A DNA stretch of 64,000 bases from Paenibacillus sp. SC116. GTDB taxonomy: Bacteria > Bacillota > Bacilli > Paenibacillales > Paenibacillaceae. The notes under the pieces are model-generated. The model ran no database searches. It had not been told where the DNA came from and saw only the letters and a list, made by a program, of their open reading frames with translations. Both the position numbers and the translations under genes were made by a program. Position 1 is the first letter of the stretch; every line of letters starts with the position of its first letter. Below are positions 52,779-62,207 of this stretch, in pieces. Location of the stretch: assembly GCF_024733555.1 (NCBI RefSeq), contig NZ_JANIOF010000005.1, positions 1 through 64,000 of the forward strand. Direction: 5' to 3'.

Positions 52779-55655
52779 TTAACGCTCCTCTCCCATCTTC
52801 ACGGCTTGATGCACGCGCAGACGGCGAATATGAACAAAGAGAAGGGAGGCGCCCAACAGCATCATGACACCGACAACTATATACAATTGCATCGTATCCT
52901 TCGAATCAAATATAATACGGAACGGCGGCACTTGCATTCTGGCATCTGTCGTACTTTGCAAGAACGGAAGGAACAGAATACTCGCAAGCTTACCTATAAG
53001 GACGCCTAAGCCAATTGCTAGTCCTGCCGTAAAGATTTGCTCTAGCAGCAGCATACCTGTCAGTTGGCGACGGGACAATCCCATTGCTCGAAGTACCCCG
53101 AACTGCACGACCCGACCCGACAAATTAAAGAACCAATACAAGATATAACCGATGAGTGAAACGATAATTGAAATAAGGAAGCCCAGACTCAAAATACCGA
53201 ATACTCCACCTCTTGTTGGATGCTTGCTTTGATTTCTCAATTCTGCATTCGCATCTTTTATAGAGACAAGGTCGATCTGCTCTTTTTGCAGTGCATCCAT
53301 AATCGGTTTAAGTTTGGCACCATCCTTCATCTTCACTAGAACATCGTAAGGAATCGTACCAAGCTGATCATAAACATAATCCAAGTTCACGATATAAAAT
53401 GGCATTTTTGCAGGATACTGACCAGGCCAGTATGGCAGAGTGCCGACAACAACCAACTCCAGCTCTTGACCATTCACCGTTAAGGTAAGTGGGTCTCCCG
53501 GGTTAATTTGGTTTTGCTTCGCAACACTCGTTGGAATAATAACAGCTGATTCCATATATTTGCCGAGTGCATCTAAATAAAGATTAGGATGCAATGGATA
53601 CATATCCTCGCGGAACCACGCGACTTTAGCAAAGTCGACATTGTCGATACCGACCAAATTACCAGAACCGAGTGAGCTGCCAGCCGACAGAACATTCGCT
53701 TTCACCTGCATCACTCTCGTTGCTGCCTCAACTCCTGGCAAACGCTTAAATACTTCGAATGGCGGCTCGTTATAAATAATTTTACCCTGTGGCTGCTGAT
53801 CTTGGCCTCCTCCACCCGGAGGTCTGCCCGTTCCACCACCTTGGCCGCTACCCCCGCCTTGGTTTCCTTTTTTAGCATCAGGATCTCGTTCTTGATAGCT
53901 CTCAAATACCGGTGTAATAACGACATCAGCAGCATATTTGTACAATATTTGCTCTGTTGAATTCACATCAATCGTACGAGCAGCTGATGAATTGTATACG
54001 CCAAGTCCTAACGTCAATATAAGCAATATCATCAGCGGATAATAAGCTGTAGACGAGCGAGAAAGCTGAGTCAGTGTCAAATACAACGGCACAGGGAGCA
54101 GCTTCCCGCCAATCCATTGGATAATTTTTAATATCCATGGGAATAAACGCAGGAAAAACAAACCTGATGCAAATATAGCAATTGCGGGTACAAAGAATAA
54201 GAATGGCTGTACTTGCAATTGATCAGCGCTCATTCCTGTCTGGAATGACAGCATTTGCTGCTGACTGGATAAATAATAGCCATATCCTGCTACACCAAGC
54301 AGCAATATATCTAGGAACCAACGCTGCCAGAACGGTTTTTTATCTGAGCGTGCCAACTTCTGCTTCAAGTTAACGATCGACGAGCGTGCGAAAATAACAG
54401 CAGGAATGATACTCGCTAATAATGCAATAATGACAGCTACAATTCCGAAAATAACTGCATCTGTTGTAAAGCCTACAGGTATAGATTTGCGATTGACGAA
54501 TTCAAGGAATCCATTTGCAGATCCTATTGACTTGGCCATGAACCAACCTACGAATGGAGCAATAGCAAGTGCAACACCACCAAGGATAACTCCTTCTATT
54601 AAATAGAGCATAATAATTTGGCGTGTACTTGCGCCACGGCTTCGCAGCACCGCAATATCACTTTGCTGCTTCTGCAAGGATTGGTTGGCATTCATCGCAA
54701 TAAAGTAAAATACCATTGCAATCATCGGCGCAGCCAACGTAAGTAACATCATTTGAAGCTGTATACTTTGACTGCGGAATTCCTCCAGCAGCTTCTCGAA
54801 GGAAAGCTCCACCTTCGTATCTTTAAGCTGCTGATTCAAATCAATTTTCAAGCGATTTAATGTACGACTCAAATCAGTAATTTGACTCGTTTGGATATCA
54901 CGCAGATCAAATGCATAGTACCAGCTGGATTGATTGATCGGAATTTGCATTTCTTTTAAAAGCTTGTTTTCAAATATGTCCGGGGCCACATATAGCATGT
55001 TGACCATACTGTCAAATCCTTGATACCAATACGGATCTGTGTCTTTCAACGGTTTAAATGTACCTACGATTTTCACTTTAACAAGTGATTCTGCACCACC
55101 GGAAACCGGATACTCCAATACAGCACCGATATGCAAATCATTACGATACATCGCATCTTCCAACATAACTACTTCTACCGGACTGCCTGGAGCCGTTTCT
55201 TTGTATGTACGTCCGTTCGTCCACTCAATTTTATCCGTTAATCCATCCATAGAGGCAAGAGTCATCGTCCGAATACGACTGGCATCTACCTTTGTAGGAT
55301 CTTCTGGATAAACTTCTGTCGATCTTAGCGACTGTGTCCTGACGAATACTTGTGAAGGAAAACCTATTTTCTCTTTCACATCATTTTTGATGTATTGATC
55401 GACGGAATGCAGTGCATTCAAATCAGTCTTATCGGCACCGCTCACTTGATAACGCATGAGTAGGGAACCAGCTGGAAGCGTCTGACTGTTGTCCGCAATT
55501 GACTGGCTGACAACGCGCTTCAATGCGCCGTCCGAGTACATCGGGATACTAACTGTAAAGGAAATTGCGACGAGCAAACCGAGCAATGTGCTAAGTGTCA
55601 TCCAGCGTGTATTCCACATTTTGCGGAACAGGAATCTAAATAATGGAATACCCAT
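52779..55655 (-). CDS. FtsX-like ABC permease with two FtsX modules
   Basis: A 958-residue membrane protein. A helix at about 18-40 is followed by a large extracellular domain, then an FtsX module at about 300-430 (DIAVLRSRGASTRQIIMLY). A second extracellular domain contains a Gly/Pro/Gln-rich stretch (about residues 595-621) before the last FtsX module (RAMGLSRRQLTGMLLLEQIF). Such permeases work as mechanotransmitters or lipid and peptide exporters with MacB-type ATPases. The ATG overlaps the stop of the membrane-fusion gene (TAATG). It is the core of the operon. Substrate unknown. Confidence 0.9.
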   Translation of the reverse strand: MGIPLFRFLFRKMWNTRWMTLSTLLGLLVAISFTVSIPMYSDGALKRVVSQSIADNSQTLPAGSLLMRYQVSGADKTDLNALHSVDQYIKNDVKEKIGFPSQVFVRTQSLRSTEVYPEDPTKVDASRIRTMTLASMDGLTDKIEWTNGRTYKETAPGSPVEVVMLEDAMYRNDLHIGAVLEYPVSGGAESLVKVKIVGTFKPLKDTDPYWYQGFDSMVNMLYVAPDIFENKLLKEMQIPINQSSWYYAFDLRDIQTSQITDLSRTLNRLKIDLNQQLKDTKVELSFEKLLEEFRSQSIQLQMMLLTLAAPMIAMVFYFIAMNANQSLQKQQSDIAVLRSRGASTRQIIMLYLIEGVILGGVALAIAPFVGWFMAKSIGSANGFLEFVNRKSIPVGFTTDAVIFGIVAVIIALLASIIPAVIFARSSIVNLKQKLARSDKKPFWQRWFLDILLLGVAGYGYYLSSQQQMLSFQTGMSADQLQVQPFLFFVPAIAIFASGLFFLRLFPWILKIIQWIGGKLLPVPLYLTLTQLSRSSTAYYPLMILLILTLGLGVYNSSAARTIDVNSTEQILYKYAADVVITPVFESYQERDPDAKKGNQGGGSGQGGGTGRPPGGGGQDQQPQGKIIYNEPPFEVFKRLPGVEAATRVMQVKANVLSAGSSLGSGNLVGIDNVDFAKVAWFREDMYPLHPNLYLDALGKYMESAVIIPTSVAKQNQINPGDPLTLTVNGQELELVVVGTLPYWPGQYPAKMPFYIVNLDYVYDQLGTIPYDVLVKMKDGAKLKPIMDALQKEQIDLVSIKDANAELRNQSKHPTRGGVFGILSLGFLISIIVSLIGYILYWFFNLSGRVVQFGVLRAMGLSRRQLTGMLLLEQIFTAGLAIGLGVLIGKLASILFLPFLQSTTDARMQVPPFRIIFDSKDTMQLYIVVGVMMLLGASLLFVHIRRLRVHQAVKMGEER

Positions 55656-56779
55656 TAATTACCTACCACTTTCTGACCAGGCTCTAAGCCTCTCAAAATT
55701 TCAACTACTGTTGCATCATCTTGTCCAACCTCTACATCCACTTCACGCTTCGTTCCATCTGGCTCCACGACCTGTACATATTTACGTGAGCCAATCTTAC
55801 GAAGAGCTGAGTTCGGAATGACAACCGCATTTTCTTTACGGCTTTTAATGATGTTGACACCAAGACTCGTACCGCGTTGAACATTAGCTGGGAGCTTATC
55901 GACCTGTACAATGACAAAATCCTCAAGCTTTTCCTGCTGTGCATTATTGCCACCCTGTCCTCCATCTGGCTGATTCGGCTGATTGGGGGTGCTAGAGCTA
56001 TTAGGATTCGGCAGAGCTTTGATTTTGCCTTTTATAGGCTTGTCATGACCATTAATTTTGACTTCAGCTTCCATTCCTATCGCAACATCTTCAAGCTCAT
56101 CTTTGGATAACTTGACAGCTACCGCCAGCGTGGATGTATTCGCAATAGTCGCAATGGGGTCATAGGCTTTGGTCTGATTCCCCTTCTGTCCATAAAGGGC
56201 AACTACAGATCCTGAGAAGGGAGCACGAATCGTTGCTTTGCTTAGATCCTTCTCCAAGTCAGCGAGATCTTGTCTCTTCTGCTCATAATTCAGCTGCATT
56301 TGTTCAAATTCGAGCTCATCCATTTCATCGCGTTTACGCAAATTTTCCTTCATCGCGTATTCTTCTTTACGAATCTCGAATTTTTTGTCGCGTATGCTTT
56401 TCTCGATATCCTCGGTTTCGAAGGCTGCGATAACTTGTCCAACTTTAACTTTGTCTCCATTTTTCACAAGTACATCTTTAATCCGTTTGCCGTCTACAGA
56501 GAAATAAACATGTTCCTCCTGCTGCGACATAATCTTACCGCTTGCGCTAAACTGATCAACTAACGTTTGCGTAGTTACTTCATGCTCAGGCTTCTTAGAA
56601 ATCGTTGGCGGTGTAATAACTGGCAGAATTTCTTCTTCCTCTTCAGCCGGCAGAAGCGAGCAAGCAGAAGTGAACAGCAACGTACTCGACATCGCAATTA
56701 ACATCCAGCGCTGTAGACGTCTGCTGCGAGATCGTTGTGAATTAGGAGACGAACTTTCCGTCAACCATTTCGTATACAT
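55655..56779 (-). CDS. Membrane-fusion (HlyD/MacA-like) lipoprotein
   Basis: A 374-residue periplasmic-adaptor-type protein. MLIAMSSTLLFTSAC is a lipobox signal (Cys40). The acidic stretch AEEEEEI follows. A biotinyl-lipoyl-type hairpin (SASGKIMSQQEEHVYFSVDG, then VKNGDKVKVGQVIAAF), a long coiled coil (about 125-200), and ATIRAPFSGSVVALYG are HlyD hallmarks. An unusual Asn/Pro/Gly-rich insert (about 255-278) interrupts the beta-barrel. GGAGG precedes the ATG, which overlaps the upstream ATPase gene by 38 bases. In a Gram-positive cell it would link the permease to the outside. Confidence 0.9.
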   Translation of the reverse strand: MYTKWLTESSSPNSQRSRSRRLQRWMLIAMSSTLLFTSACSLLPAEEEEEILPVITPPTISKKPEHEVTTQTLVDQFSASGKIMSQQEEHVYFSVDGKRIKDVLVKNGDKVKVGQVIAAFETEDIEKSIRDKKFEIRKEEYAMKENLRKRDEMDELEFEQMQLNYEQKRQDLADLEKDLSKATIRAPFSGSVVALYGQKGNQTKAYDPIATIANTSTLAVAVKLSKDELEDVAIGMEAEVKINGHDKPIKGKIKALPNPNSSSTPNQPNQPDGGQGGNNAQQEKLEDFVIVQVDKLPANVQRGTSLGVNIIKSRKENAVVIPNSALRKIGSRKYVQVVEPDGTKREVDVEVGQDDATVVEILRGLEPGQKVVGN

Positions 56780-57578
56780 GATCGGCTACCTCCATTATTG
56801 TTGGATCGTGAGTTGTCATACATATGGAAATGTTCTCAATGTGAATAATTTGCTGAAATACACCCATAACCTGAGCAACCATTTGCGTATCAAGTTCAGC
56901 TGTAGGCTCATCTGCCAACAGCAGCAGGGGCTTATGCGCGATTGCCTTTGCTATCGCAACACGCTGCTGCTCACCGCCCGACATCTCAAACGGACGATGG
57001 TACATCCTTTTACCAAGCCCTACAAGTTCAAGGCAATGCTGCGCTCTGGCTTTCCATAAATGTCGAGGAATGTTAGCCATCCGCAATGATAATTCTACAT
57101 TTTCATACGCAGATAATAGCGGCATAAGAGCAAACGCCTGAAAAATAAATCCGACATCATCCCGCCGAGCACGTGTACGCTTATCATCACTCCAAGCAGA
57201 TAGCTGTTCACCACGGAACCATATTTCACCACTAGTAGGTAAGTCCAATCCGCCCAACATGTTAAGCAGCGTCGTCTTACCGGATCCTGAACGGCCTTTC
57301 AACATAACAAGCTGGTTTTGCATAACCTGCATATTTATGCCTTTCAAGACATGCAGCTTTTGACTGCCCACGTCAAATATTCGCTCTACATTGCGCACTT
57401 CAAGCAGCGGCTGTTCAGGTGCTAACGTCACCTTGCGCTGCGGCCACTCTGCGGTTGAAACTTTGCTCTTGATGTCTTCAGTTGCTTCTGCTTCTATCGT
57501 TGGTTGCTTCTCCGTTTCAGCATTTGAGACATCCGGCTTCTGTTGTTGCTTTTTCTTGAGCCGAAGCTTCTTCAGCAA
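56742..57578 (-). CDS. MacB-type ABC ATPase
   Basis: A 278-residue ATPase: Walker A KGRSGSGKTT, signature MSGGEQQRVAIAK, Walker B LLLADEPTAELD, and the Q loop in VGFIFQAF. An N-terminal extension of about 55 residues rich in Lys, Gln and Glu precedes the ABC domain, which begins at about LLEVRNVERIF. The start is TTG (57578) behind AGAGGGGG, eight bases away. It is the first gene of the five-gene operon. The operon also encodes a second ATPase, so the permease may use either one or both. Confidence 0.88.
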   Translation of the reverse strand: MLKKLRLKKKQQQKPDVSNAETEKQPTIEAEATEDIKSKVSTAEWPQRKVTLAPEQPLLEVRNVERIFDVGSQKLHVLKGINMQVMQNQLVMLKGRSGSGKTTLLNMLGGLDLPTSGEIWFRGEQLSAWSDDKRTRARRDDVGFIFQAFALMPLLSAYENVELSLRMANIPRHLWKARAQHCLELVGLGKRMYHRPFEMSGGEQQRVAIAKAIAHKPLLLLADEPTAELDTQMVAQVMGVFQQIIHIENISICMTTHDPTIMEVADHVYEMVDGKFVS

Positions 57579-57621
57579 TGACTTGGCCCCCTCTCCCCGT
57601 AATAAAAATTCTTCTCAAGTA

Positions 57622-57650
57622 TAAACGAAGAAATGACTGGAAAAGTTACA
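57622..57650 (-). promoter_or_regulatory. Possible ECF-sigma promoter of the five-gene operon
   Basis: On the minus strand, TGTAAC (57650-57645) and CGTTTA (57627-57622) are 17 bases apart, resembling the sigma-X/W/M pattern (TGtAAC, then CGt/a). Transcription would start about 36 bases before the TTG start. A sigma-A -10-like TATACT overlaps this place but lacks a -35. The call rests on pattern only. Confidence 0.35.
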
Positions 57651-57700
57651 GACTGATTAACATAATCCTACACGTTTTTAAAATTATTTGGAAAAAATAA

Positions 57701-57742
57701 CAGACCCACCCTTATAGGAATCCACCTATAAGGGTGGGTCTG
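57701..57742. terminator. Strong bidirectional hairpin
   Basis: A perfect 18-base-pair stem, CAGACCCACCCTTATAGG with its complement, encloses a six-base loop. On the minus strand TTATTTTTTCC follows. It ends the ABC-2 exporter operon. Confidence 0.85.
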
Positions 57743-57785
57743 CTGCATGTTTATATTTACAATATTATGCGTATTCTCACATACA

Positions 57786-58892
57786 CTACTTCAAATTTTT
57801 CCGCTTCATTATAAGGGATGCAGCTATCATAGCTCCCGCTCCCCATAGCACCAAAACAAAGACATTATTCCATAGGGCACCATTGCTTAAACTCATCTCA
57901 TAAAGCATCGTATCTCTGATTCCATTCGCAAAATAAGTAAGCGGCACATGATGTGACAAGGACTGCATAAACTCCGGGAGCATATTTACGTCAAAGAAAA
58001 TACCACTAATAAACATCATCAGAAAGCTGGCAAGATTCGCCAAACCTATATACATTTCCATCGACTTGCTAAGAGACACGAGAAAATACCCCATAGCTGC
58101 GAAGGAAAGTGTACCTACGGTGAAAATAAACAGCAAGCCTAATAAATCAACGTACAGTGCTGCATCGAACAGCCACATACCAGCGATTGTCAGGAGCACA
58201 ATCTGTATTAACGCAAGTACCCATTTGACTAATATAGATGCTGTACTAAACGTTATCATAGACATAGGTGTCATCCGCAATCGGCGCAGTAAACCTGTTC
58301 GCTGAAGCTCAATGTGCTGAACCATATTGAACAATCCCGACTGCGAAATAGACAGTGCAATAAGACCTGTTAAAAGGAAAGCAGAATATTTCAGGTCATC
58401 CTTGCCAACAGAGACTGTGTTCGTCTGCACCGATATAGTCGGTTGAACATTAGCAATGCTCCAATTCATATGCTGGGCAACACTTTCAACAATTCCTTTT
58501 ATCGCTTGCGTAGTCGTCGTTTGCATTTTTTCTTGATGTAACCATATTTGAATCGTACCTACTTGCTCATGCTCCGGCAGCACAATAACGGCATCGACCT
58601 TTTTTTGTTTTAACTTTTCCAGCGCAATTGCCTGAGAAATAGAAGCATCCCCGTCCAGCTCAAGCTGTGGAATATGAGAAAGGATTTGCAGTAATTGACT
58701 AGACACTTGATTAGGTACGTCTTGAACAATTGCTACCTTTGCTTCAAAGTTGGTGCCGTCATTTACTTTTCCAAATATAAAACCAAAAATAACGAGGAGG
58801 ATTACTGGATAAAATATCGACCAAAACCATACCTGTTTCTCTCGGAAAGTTAGTTTAAGATGCGTGGTAAACAATGTAGCTAATTGAGTCAT
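57786..58892 (-). CDS. ABC-2 type exporter permease
   Basis: A 368-residue membrane protein with one N-terminal helix, an extracellular domain of about 130 residues and five C-terminal helices, the YhgE/NatB-like ABC-2 topology. KYSAFLLTGLIALSISQSGL and GLLRRLRMTPMSMITF (the conserved coupling region) and FMMFISGIFFDVNMLPEFMQ are typical. It overlaps the ATPase gene by one base. Substrate unknown; relatives export antibiotics, lipids or sodium. Confidence 0.88.
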   Translation of the reverse strand: MTQLATLFTTHLKLTFREKQVWFWSIFYPVILLVIFGFIFGKVNDGTNFEAKVAIVQDVPNQVSSQLLQILSHIPQLELDGDASISQAIALEKLKQKKVDAVIVLPEHEQVGTIQIWLHQEKMQTTTTQAIKGIVESVAQHMNWSIANVQPTISVQTNTVSVGKDDLKYSAFLLTGLIALSISQSGLFNMVQHIELQRTGLLRRLRMTPMSMITFSTASILVKWVLALIQIVLLTIAGMWLFDAALYVDLLGLLFIFTVGTLSFAAMGYFLVSLSKSMEMYIGLANLASFLMMFISGIFFDVNMLPEFMQSLSHHVPLTYFANGIRDTMLYEMSLSNGALWNNVFVLVLWGAGAMIAASLIMKRKNLK

Positions 58893-59818
58893 TAGTCACG
58901 CCACTCCTTTCCTGTCAAAGCGATAAATACATCTTCAAGACTCCAATCCCGAATGTTAATTTGCTCTACCTTGTAATTGCATGCTGTCGTATAATGAAAC
59001 AACTCCAATAATGTCTGTTCGGGAGAAGTCGATAGCACCTGCAATTGGACGCCATCTGTCTCTACTCGCTTCACAGAATGAATCTTATCCGCAAATATAG
59101 CCATGTCTTGGACATGCTCCACTTTTATTCCTTGAATACTAATTTCTCTTTCGGTGGAAATTTGTTGAATAAGCGCCTTAGACGTATCAAGTGCAACAAT
59201 CTGTCCTTGGTCAACGATACATACACGGCTGCTTAATCGCTCCGCTTCTTCCATATAATGCGTGGTCAAAATAACCGTCTTGCCTAGTTCCTTCAAATTA
59301 AGTATGATATCCCAAATATTACGGCGAGCCTGCGGATCTAATCCTGTTGTAGGCTCATCAAGAAAAATGACTTCGGGATCATTGATTAGTGCCAGACCTA
59401 TAGCAAGCCGCTGTTTCTGTCCACCAGACAAACCTTTTATCCGTTGTTTCCTTTGCTCCTGTAAGTTTACAAGTGTCAAAATATCAGAAACCTGACGCTT
59501 TCTTTTATAAAAACTGCGGAATACATCCAAATGCTCTTCTACCGTTAACAAGTCGAACATGGCGCTCGTTTGCAGTTGTACGCCAATTCGCTCTTTCAAT
59601 TTCTCTGCATGCGAGGGCCATGACAAACCAAATAATTGCACGCTTCCTTTATCAGGCTGCAGCAGCCCTTCTATCATCTCCAATGTTGTTGTTTTCCCAG
59701 CACCATTCGGACCAATAATCGTAAATATTTCCCCAGCCTTCACACTAAAAGATATTCCTTTCACGGCATGCACGGGACCGAACGACTTGTACAAATTGCT
59801 TACTTCGATAACACTCAT
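58892..59818 (-). CDS. ABC-2 exporter ATPase
   Basis: A 308-residue ATPase of the CcmA/NatA type. Walker A is IGPNGAGKTTT, the signature KGLSGGQKQRLAIGLAL, Walker B EVIFLDEPTTGLDPQARR, and switch His in ILTTHYMEEAE. The C-terminal extension (about 225-300) is typical. GGAGG precedes the ATG. It forms an operon with the ABC-2 permease and diverges from the two-component system. Confidence 0.93.
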   Translation of the reverse strand: MSVIEVSNLYKSFGPVHAVKGISFSVKAGEIFTIIGPNGAGKTTTLEMIEGLLQPDKGSVQLFGLSWPSHAEKLKERIGVQLQTSAMFDLLTVEEHLDVFRSFYKRKRQVSDILTLVNLQEQRKQRIKGLSGGQKQRLAIGLALINDPEVIFLDEPTTGLDPQARRNIWDIILNLKELGKTVILTTHYMEEAERLSSRVCIVDQGQIVALDTSKALIQQISTEREISIQGIKVEHVQDMAIFADKIHSVKRVETDGVQLQVLSTSPEQTLLELFHYTTACNYKVEQINIRDWSLEDVFIALTGKEWRD

Positions 59819-59955
59819 TCCTTAATACCTCCATTACAAAATGAGTTAGTAGCCTTAGAATGATCCAGTCACTCCTAATTGAATATAGCGAATTATAGTT
59901 AGCACCAACATGATCTAGGTATGTATTTGAACTCCTTCTCTGGAATGATAATCTG

Positions 59956-59984
59956 TTGAAATACAACGCAGTTGCAGATATGCT
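59956..59984 (+). promoter_or_regulatory. Promoter of the OmpR-family two-component operon
   Basis: TTGAAA (59956-59961) and TATGCT (59979-59984) are 17 bases apart, about 50 bases before the response regulator start. Confidence 0.55.
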
Positions 59985-60031
59985 GTTATAAAGCAAGCGA
60001 TTCTACATGATTAACGAACAGGAGTGCAATT

Positions 60032-60736
60032 ATGGAGAAGCCACGTATTCTTATTATTGAAGATGAAGTAAAAATCGCGCGAGTTATACAGCTTGAATTA
60101 AAGCATGAAGGTTATGAATCTGAGATGATTGACAATGGCTTGGACGGCTATCAAATATGCCAAGAACAGAGCTGGGATTTGATTCTTCTTGATGTGATGC
60201 TGCCAGGATTAAGCGGCTTGGAGGTATTGCGACGCCTTCGTACATCTGGCAATATGACACCCGTTATTTTGCTGACGGCACGGGACTCTGTACACGATAA
60301 AGTAAGCGGACTTGATCTAGGTGCGAATGACTACGTGACAAAGCCATTCCAAATTGAAGAGCTGTTAGCGCGGATCCGCACATGTTTGCGTATGAAAGCT
60401 CAACTTCAGCCTGCACCTACTGCCCCAGCAGACAATGGTGATGTATGGACAATAGCCGATTTAAGCGTCCATGACAAATCAAGAGCAGTAAAACGGGGAG
60501 ATACGGATATCGAACTGACACCACGTGAATATGATTTGCTCGTGTTCATGTTAAAACATCCGAATCAAGTTATGAACCGCGAACAAATACTAACCAATGT
60601 GTGGGGCTTTGATTATTACGGAGATACCAATGTTGTCGATGTCTATATTCGATATTTGCGTAAAAAAATTGACCATCAGTTCGATAAACAGCTTATACAC
60701 ACGATTCGTGGTGTGGGGTATGTCATGAAGGAGTAG
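60032..60736 (+). CDS. OmpR-family response regulator
   Basis: A 234-residue regulator. The receiver domain (1-120) has EDE at 10-12, the phosphoacceptor Asp54 in LLDVMLPG, LTARDS and Lys in TKPF. The winged-helix DNA-binding domain (about 140-233) has ELTPREYDLLVFMLKHPNQV, NVVDVYIRYLRKKID and the end TIRGVGYVMKE. GGAG precedes the ATG. It is the first gene of an operon with a histidine kinase (six-base gap) and probably a PepSY protein. It may regulate these genes or the divergent ABC-2 exporter. Confidence 0.93.
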   Translation: MEKPRILIIEDEVKIARVIQLELKHEGYESEMIDNGLDGYQICQEQSWDLILLDVMLPGLSGLEVLRRLRTSGNMTPVILLTARDSVHDKVSGLDLGANDYVTKPFQIEELLARIRTCLRMKAQLQPAPTAPADNGDVWTIADLSVHDKSRAVKRGDTDIELTPREYDLLVFMLKHPNQVMNREQILTNVWGFDYYGDTNVVDVYIRYLRKKIDHQFDKQLIHTIRGVGYVMKE

Positions 60737-60742
60737 ATCGCT

Positions 60743-62104
60743 ATGAACATGCGCACAAAAATTTATTTGCTGTCGTCCGTCTGGCTACTGCTCGTCATTC
60801 TCATTATCAACATGTCAATATACGCTTTGTTCTATAATATGACGACCAGAGATGCATTAAGCAGTGTTCAGCTTCAAGCTCAACAAATATCTAAACCGCT
60901 TCAGGAATTTACAGGGGGCGATATAAACGATTTTCTTCGTGGTGGTTATTTACCAGAAGACGGAATGATTCGAATTATATTTGAAGATGGAAAAGTAAAG
61001 CATGACCCAGCCCGCCATGTACCGTATCAAGAAATGCCCGCAAAGTACTATCAAGAACAAAAAAACGAACTGCTTTTTTACCAAGATACGATGTTCGCAC
61101 GCAGCTATCTCCCCATCATTTATGAAGATGGACGGATTGCAATGCTTGAAGTGACAGAGAACATACAGTCGACGCAAAAAAACTTATCACAACTAAGATG
61201 GGTTTTAACGATCGCAACGATTGTCGTATTAATCCCATCCTTCTTAGCTGGTAGATTGTTGACAAATCTAATTCTGCGTCCTATCAACGCGCTCATCGCA
61301 ACCATGGAAGAAATTCAGCGTAAGAACACATTCAAAAAGCTTGACGTAAAAGGGAAATCCCAAGACGAGCTGTATAAACTCGGCAATACGTTTAACAAAA
61401 TGATAGAACGGTTAAAACTTCACTTCGATCAGCAGCAGCAATTCGTATCAGACGCTTCTCATGAATTGAAGACGCCATTAACCGTTATTGAAAGCTATGC
61501 AGAAATGCTAAAGCGCTGGGGAATGAATGATCCGGAAGTACTCAAAGAGTCTGTGGAAGCCATCTATTCTGAAGCCGTGCGTATGAAAGAGATGACTCAT
61601 CAAATGTTGGACTTAGCACGTCATGATGCAGGCATGCATATAGAGGCCAACCCATTTGACCTGATCGATACTACTACTCAAGCTGTCAAATTAACGAAAC
61701 AAGCCTACCATCGAGAAATTACGCTGCATCAGGATTTGAATACACTCGAAGTGATCGCGGATGAGGCGAAATATAAACAACTGCTGTTCATTTTATTGAA
61801 TAATGCCGTCAAATACAGTTCAGGCGATATTGACGTCCTCGTCTCTGCTGACGAATCCCATGCGCATATTGTTGTCAAAGATTGTGGTGTAGGCATCCCT
61901 GAAGAAGATATCCCTCATCTATTCGAACGATTCTATCGCGTAGATAAAGCTCGACATCGGGAAACAGGCGGAACTGGATTAGGACTTTCCATTGCCAAAC
62001 AAATCGTAGATGCCCATGATGGTACTATCGAAGTAGAAAGCCAAGAAAGCGTGGGAACGAGCTTTATTATTCATTTTCCACTTACTTGGCAAATAAAAGC
62101 ATAA
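60743..62104 (+). CDS. HAMP-HisKA sensor histidine kinase
   Basis: A 453-residue kinase: helices at about 8-30 and 155-177, an extracellular sensor of about 120 residues, a HAMP domain (about 178-228), HisKA with His240 in SDASHELKTPLTVIES, and an ATPase domain with NNAVKYS, DCGVGIPEEDI, HLFERFYRVDKARHRETGG and GTGLGLSIA. It follows the regulator by six bases. The signal is unknown; the sensor is short and probably reads envelope state. Confidence 0.93.
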   Translation: MNMRTKIYLLSSVWLLLVILIINMSIYALFYNMTTRDALSSVQLQAQQISKPLQEFTGGDINDFLRGGYLPEDGMIRIIFEDGKVKHDPARHVPYQEMPAKYYQEQKNELLFYQDTMFARSYLPIIYEDGRIAMLEVTENIQSTQKNLSQLRWVLTIATIVVLIPSFLAGRLLTNLILRPINALIATMEEIQRKNTFKKLDVKGKSQDELYKLGNTFNKMIERLKLHFDQQQQFVSDASHELKTPLTVIESYAEMLKRWGMNDPEVLKESVEAIYSEAVRMKEMTHQMLDLARHDAGMHIEANPFDLIDTTTQAVKLTKQAYHREITLHQDLNTLEVIADEAKYKQLLFILLNNAVKYSSGDIDVLVSADESHAHIVVKDCGVGIPEEDIPHLFERFYRVDKARHRETGGTGLGLSIAKQIVDAHDGTIEVESQESVGTSFIIHFPLTWQIKA

Positions 62105-62207
62105 TCACTCTCATCAAATTCTCATTATTTTATCATTGCAAACTAAGGTATATCTGTTACTTTTAAAACAACGACACAGATTCTTCTCGAACCGAGGTGA
62201 ATATACG

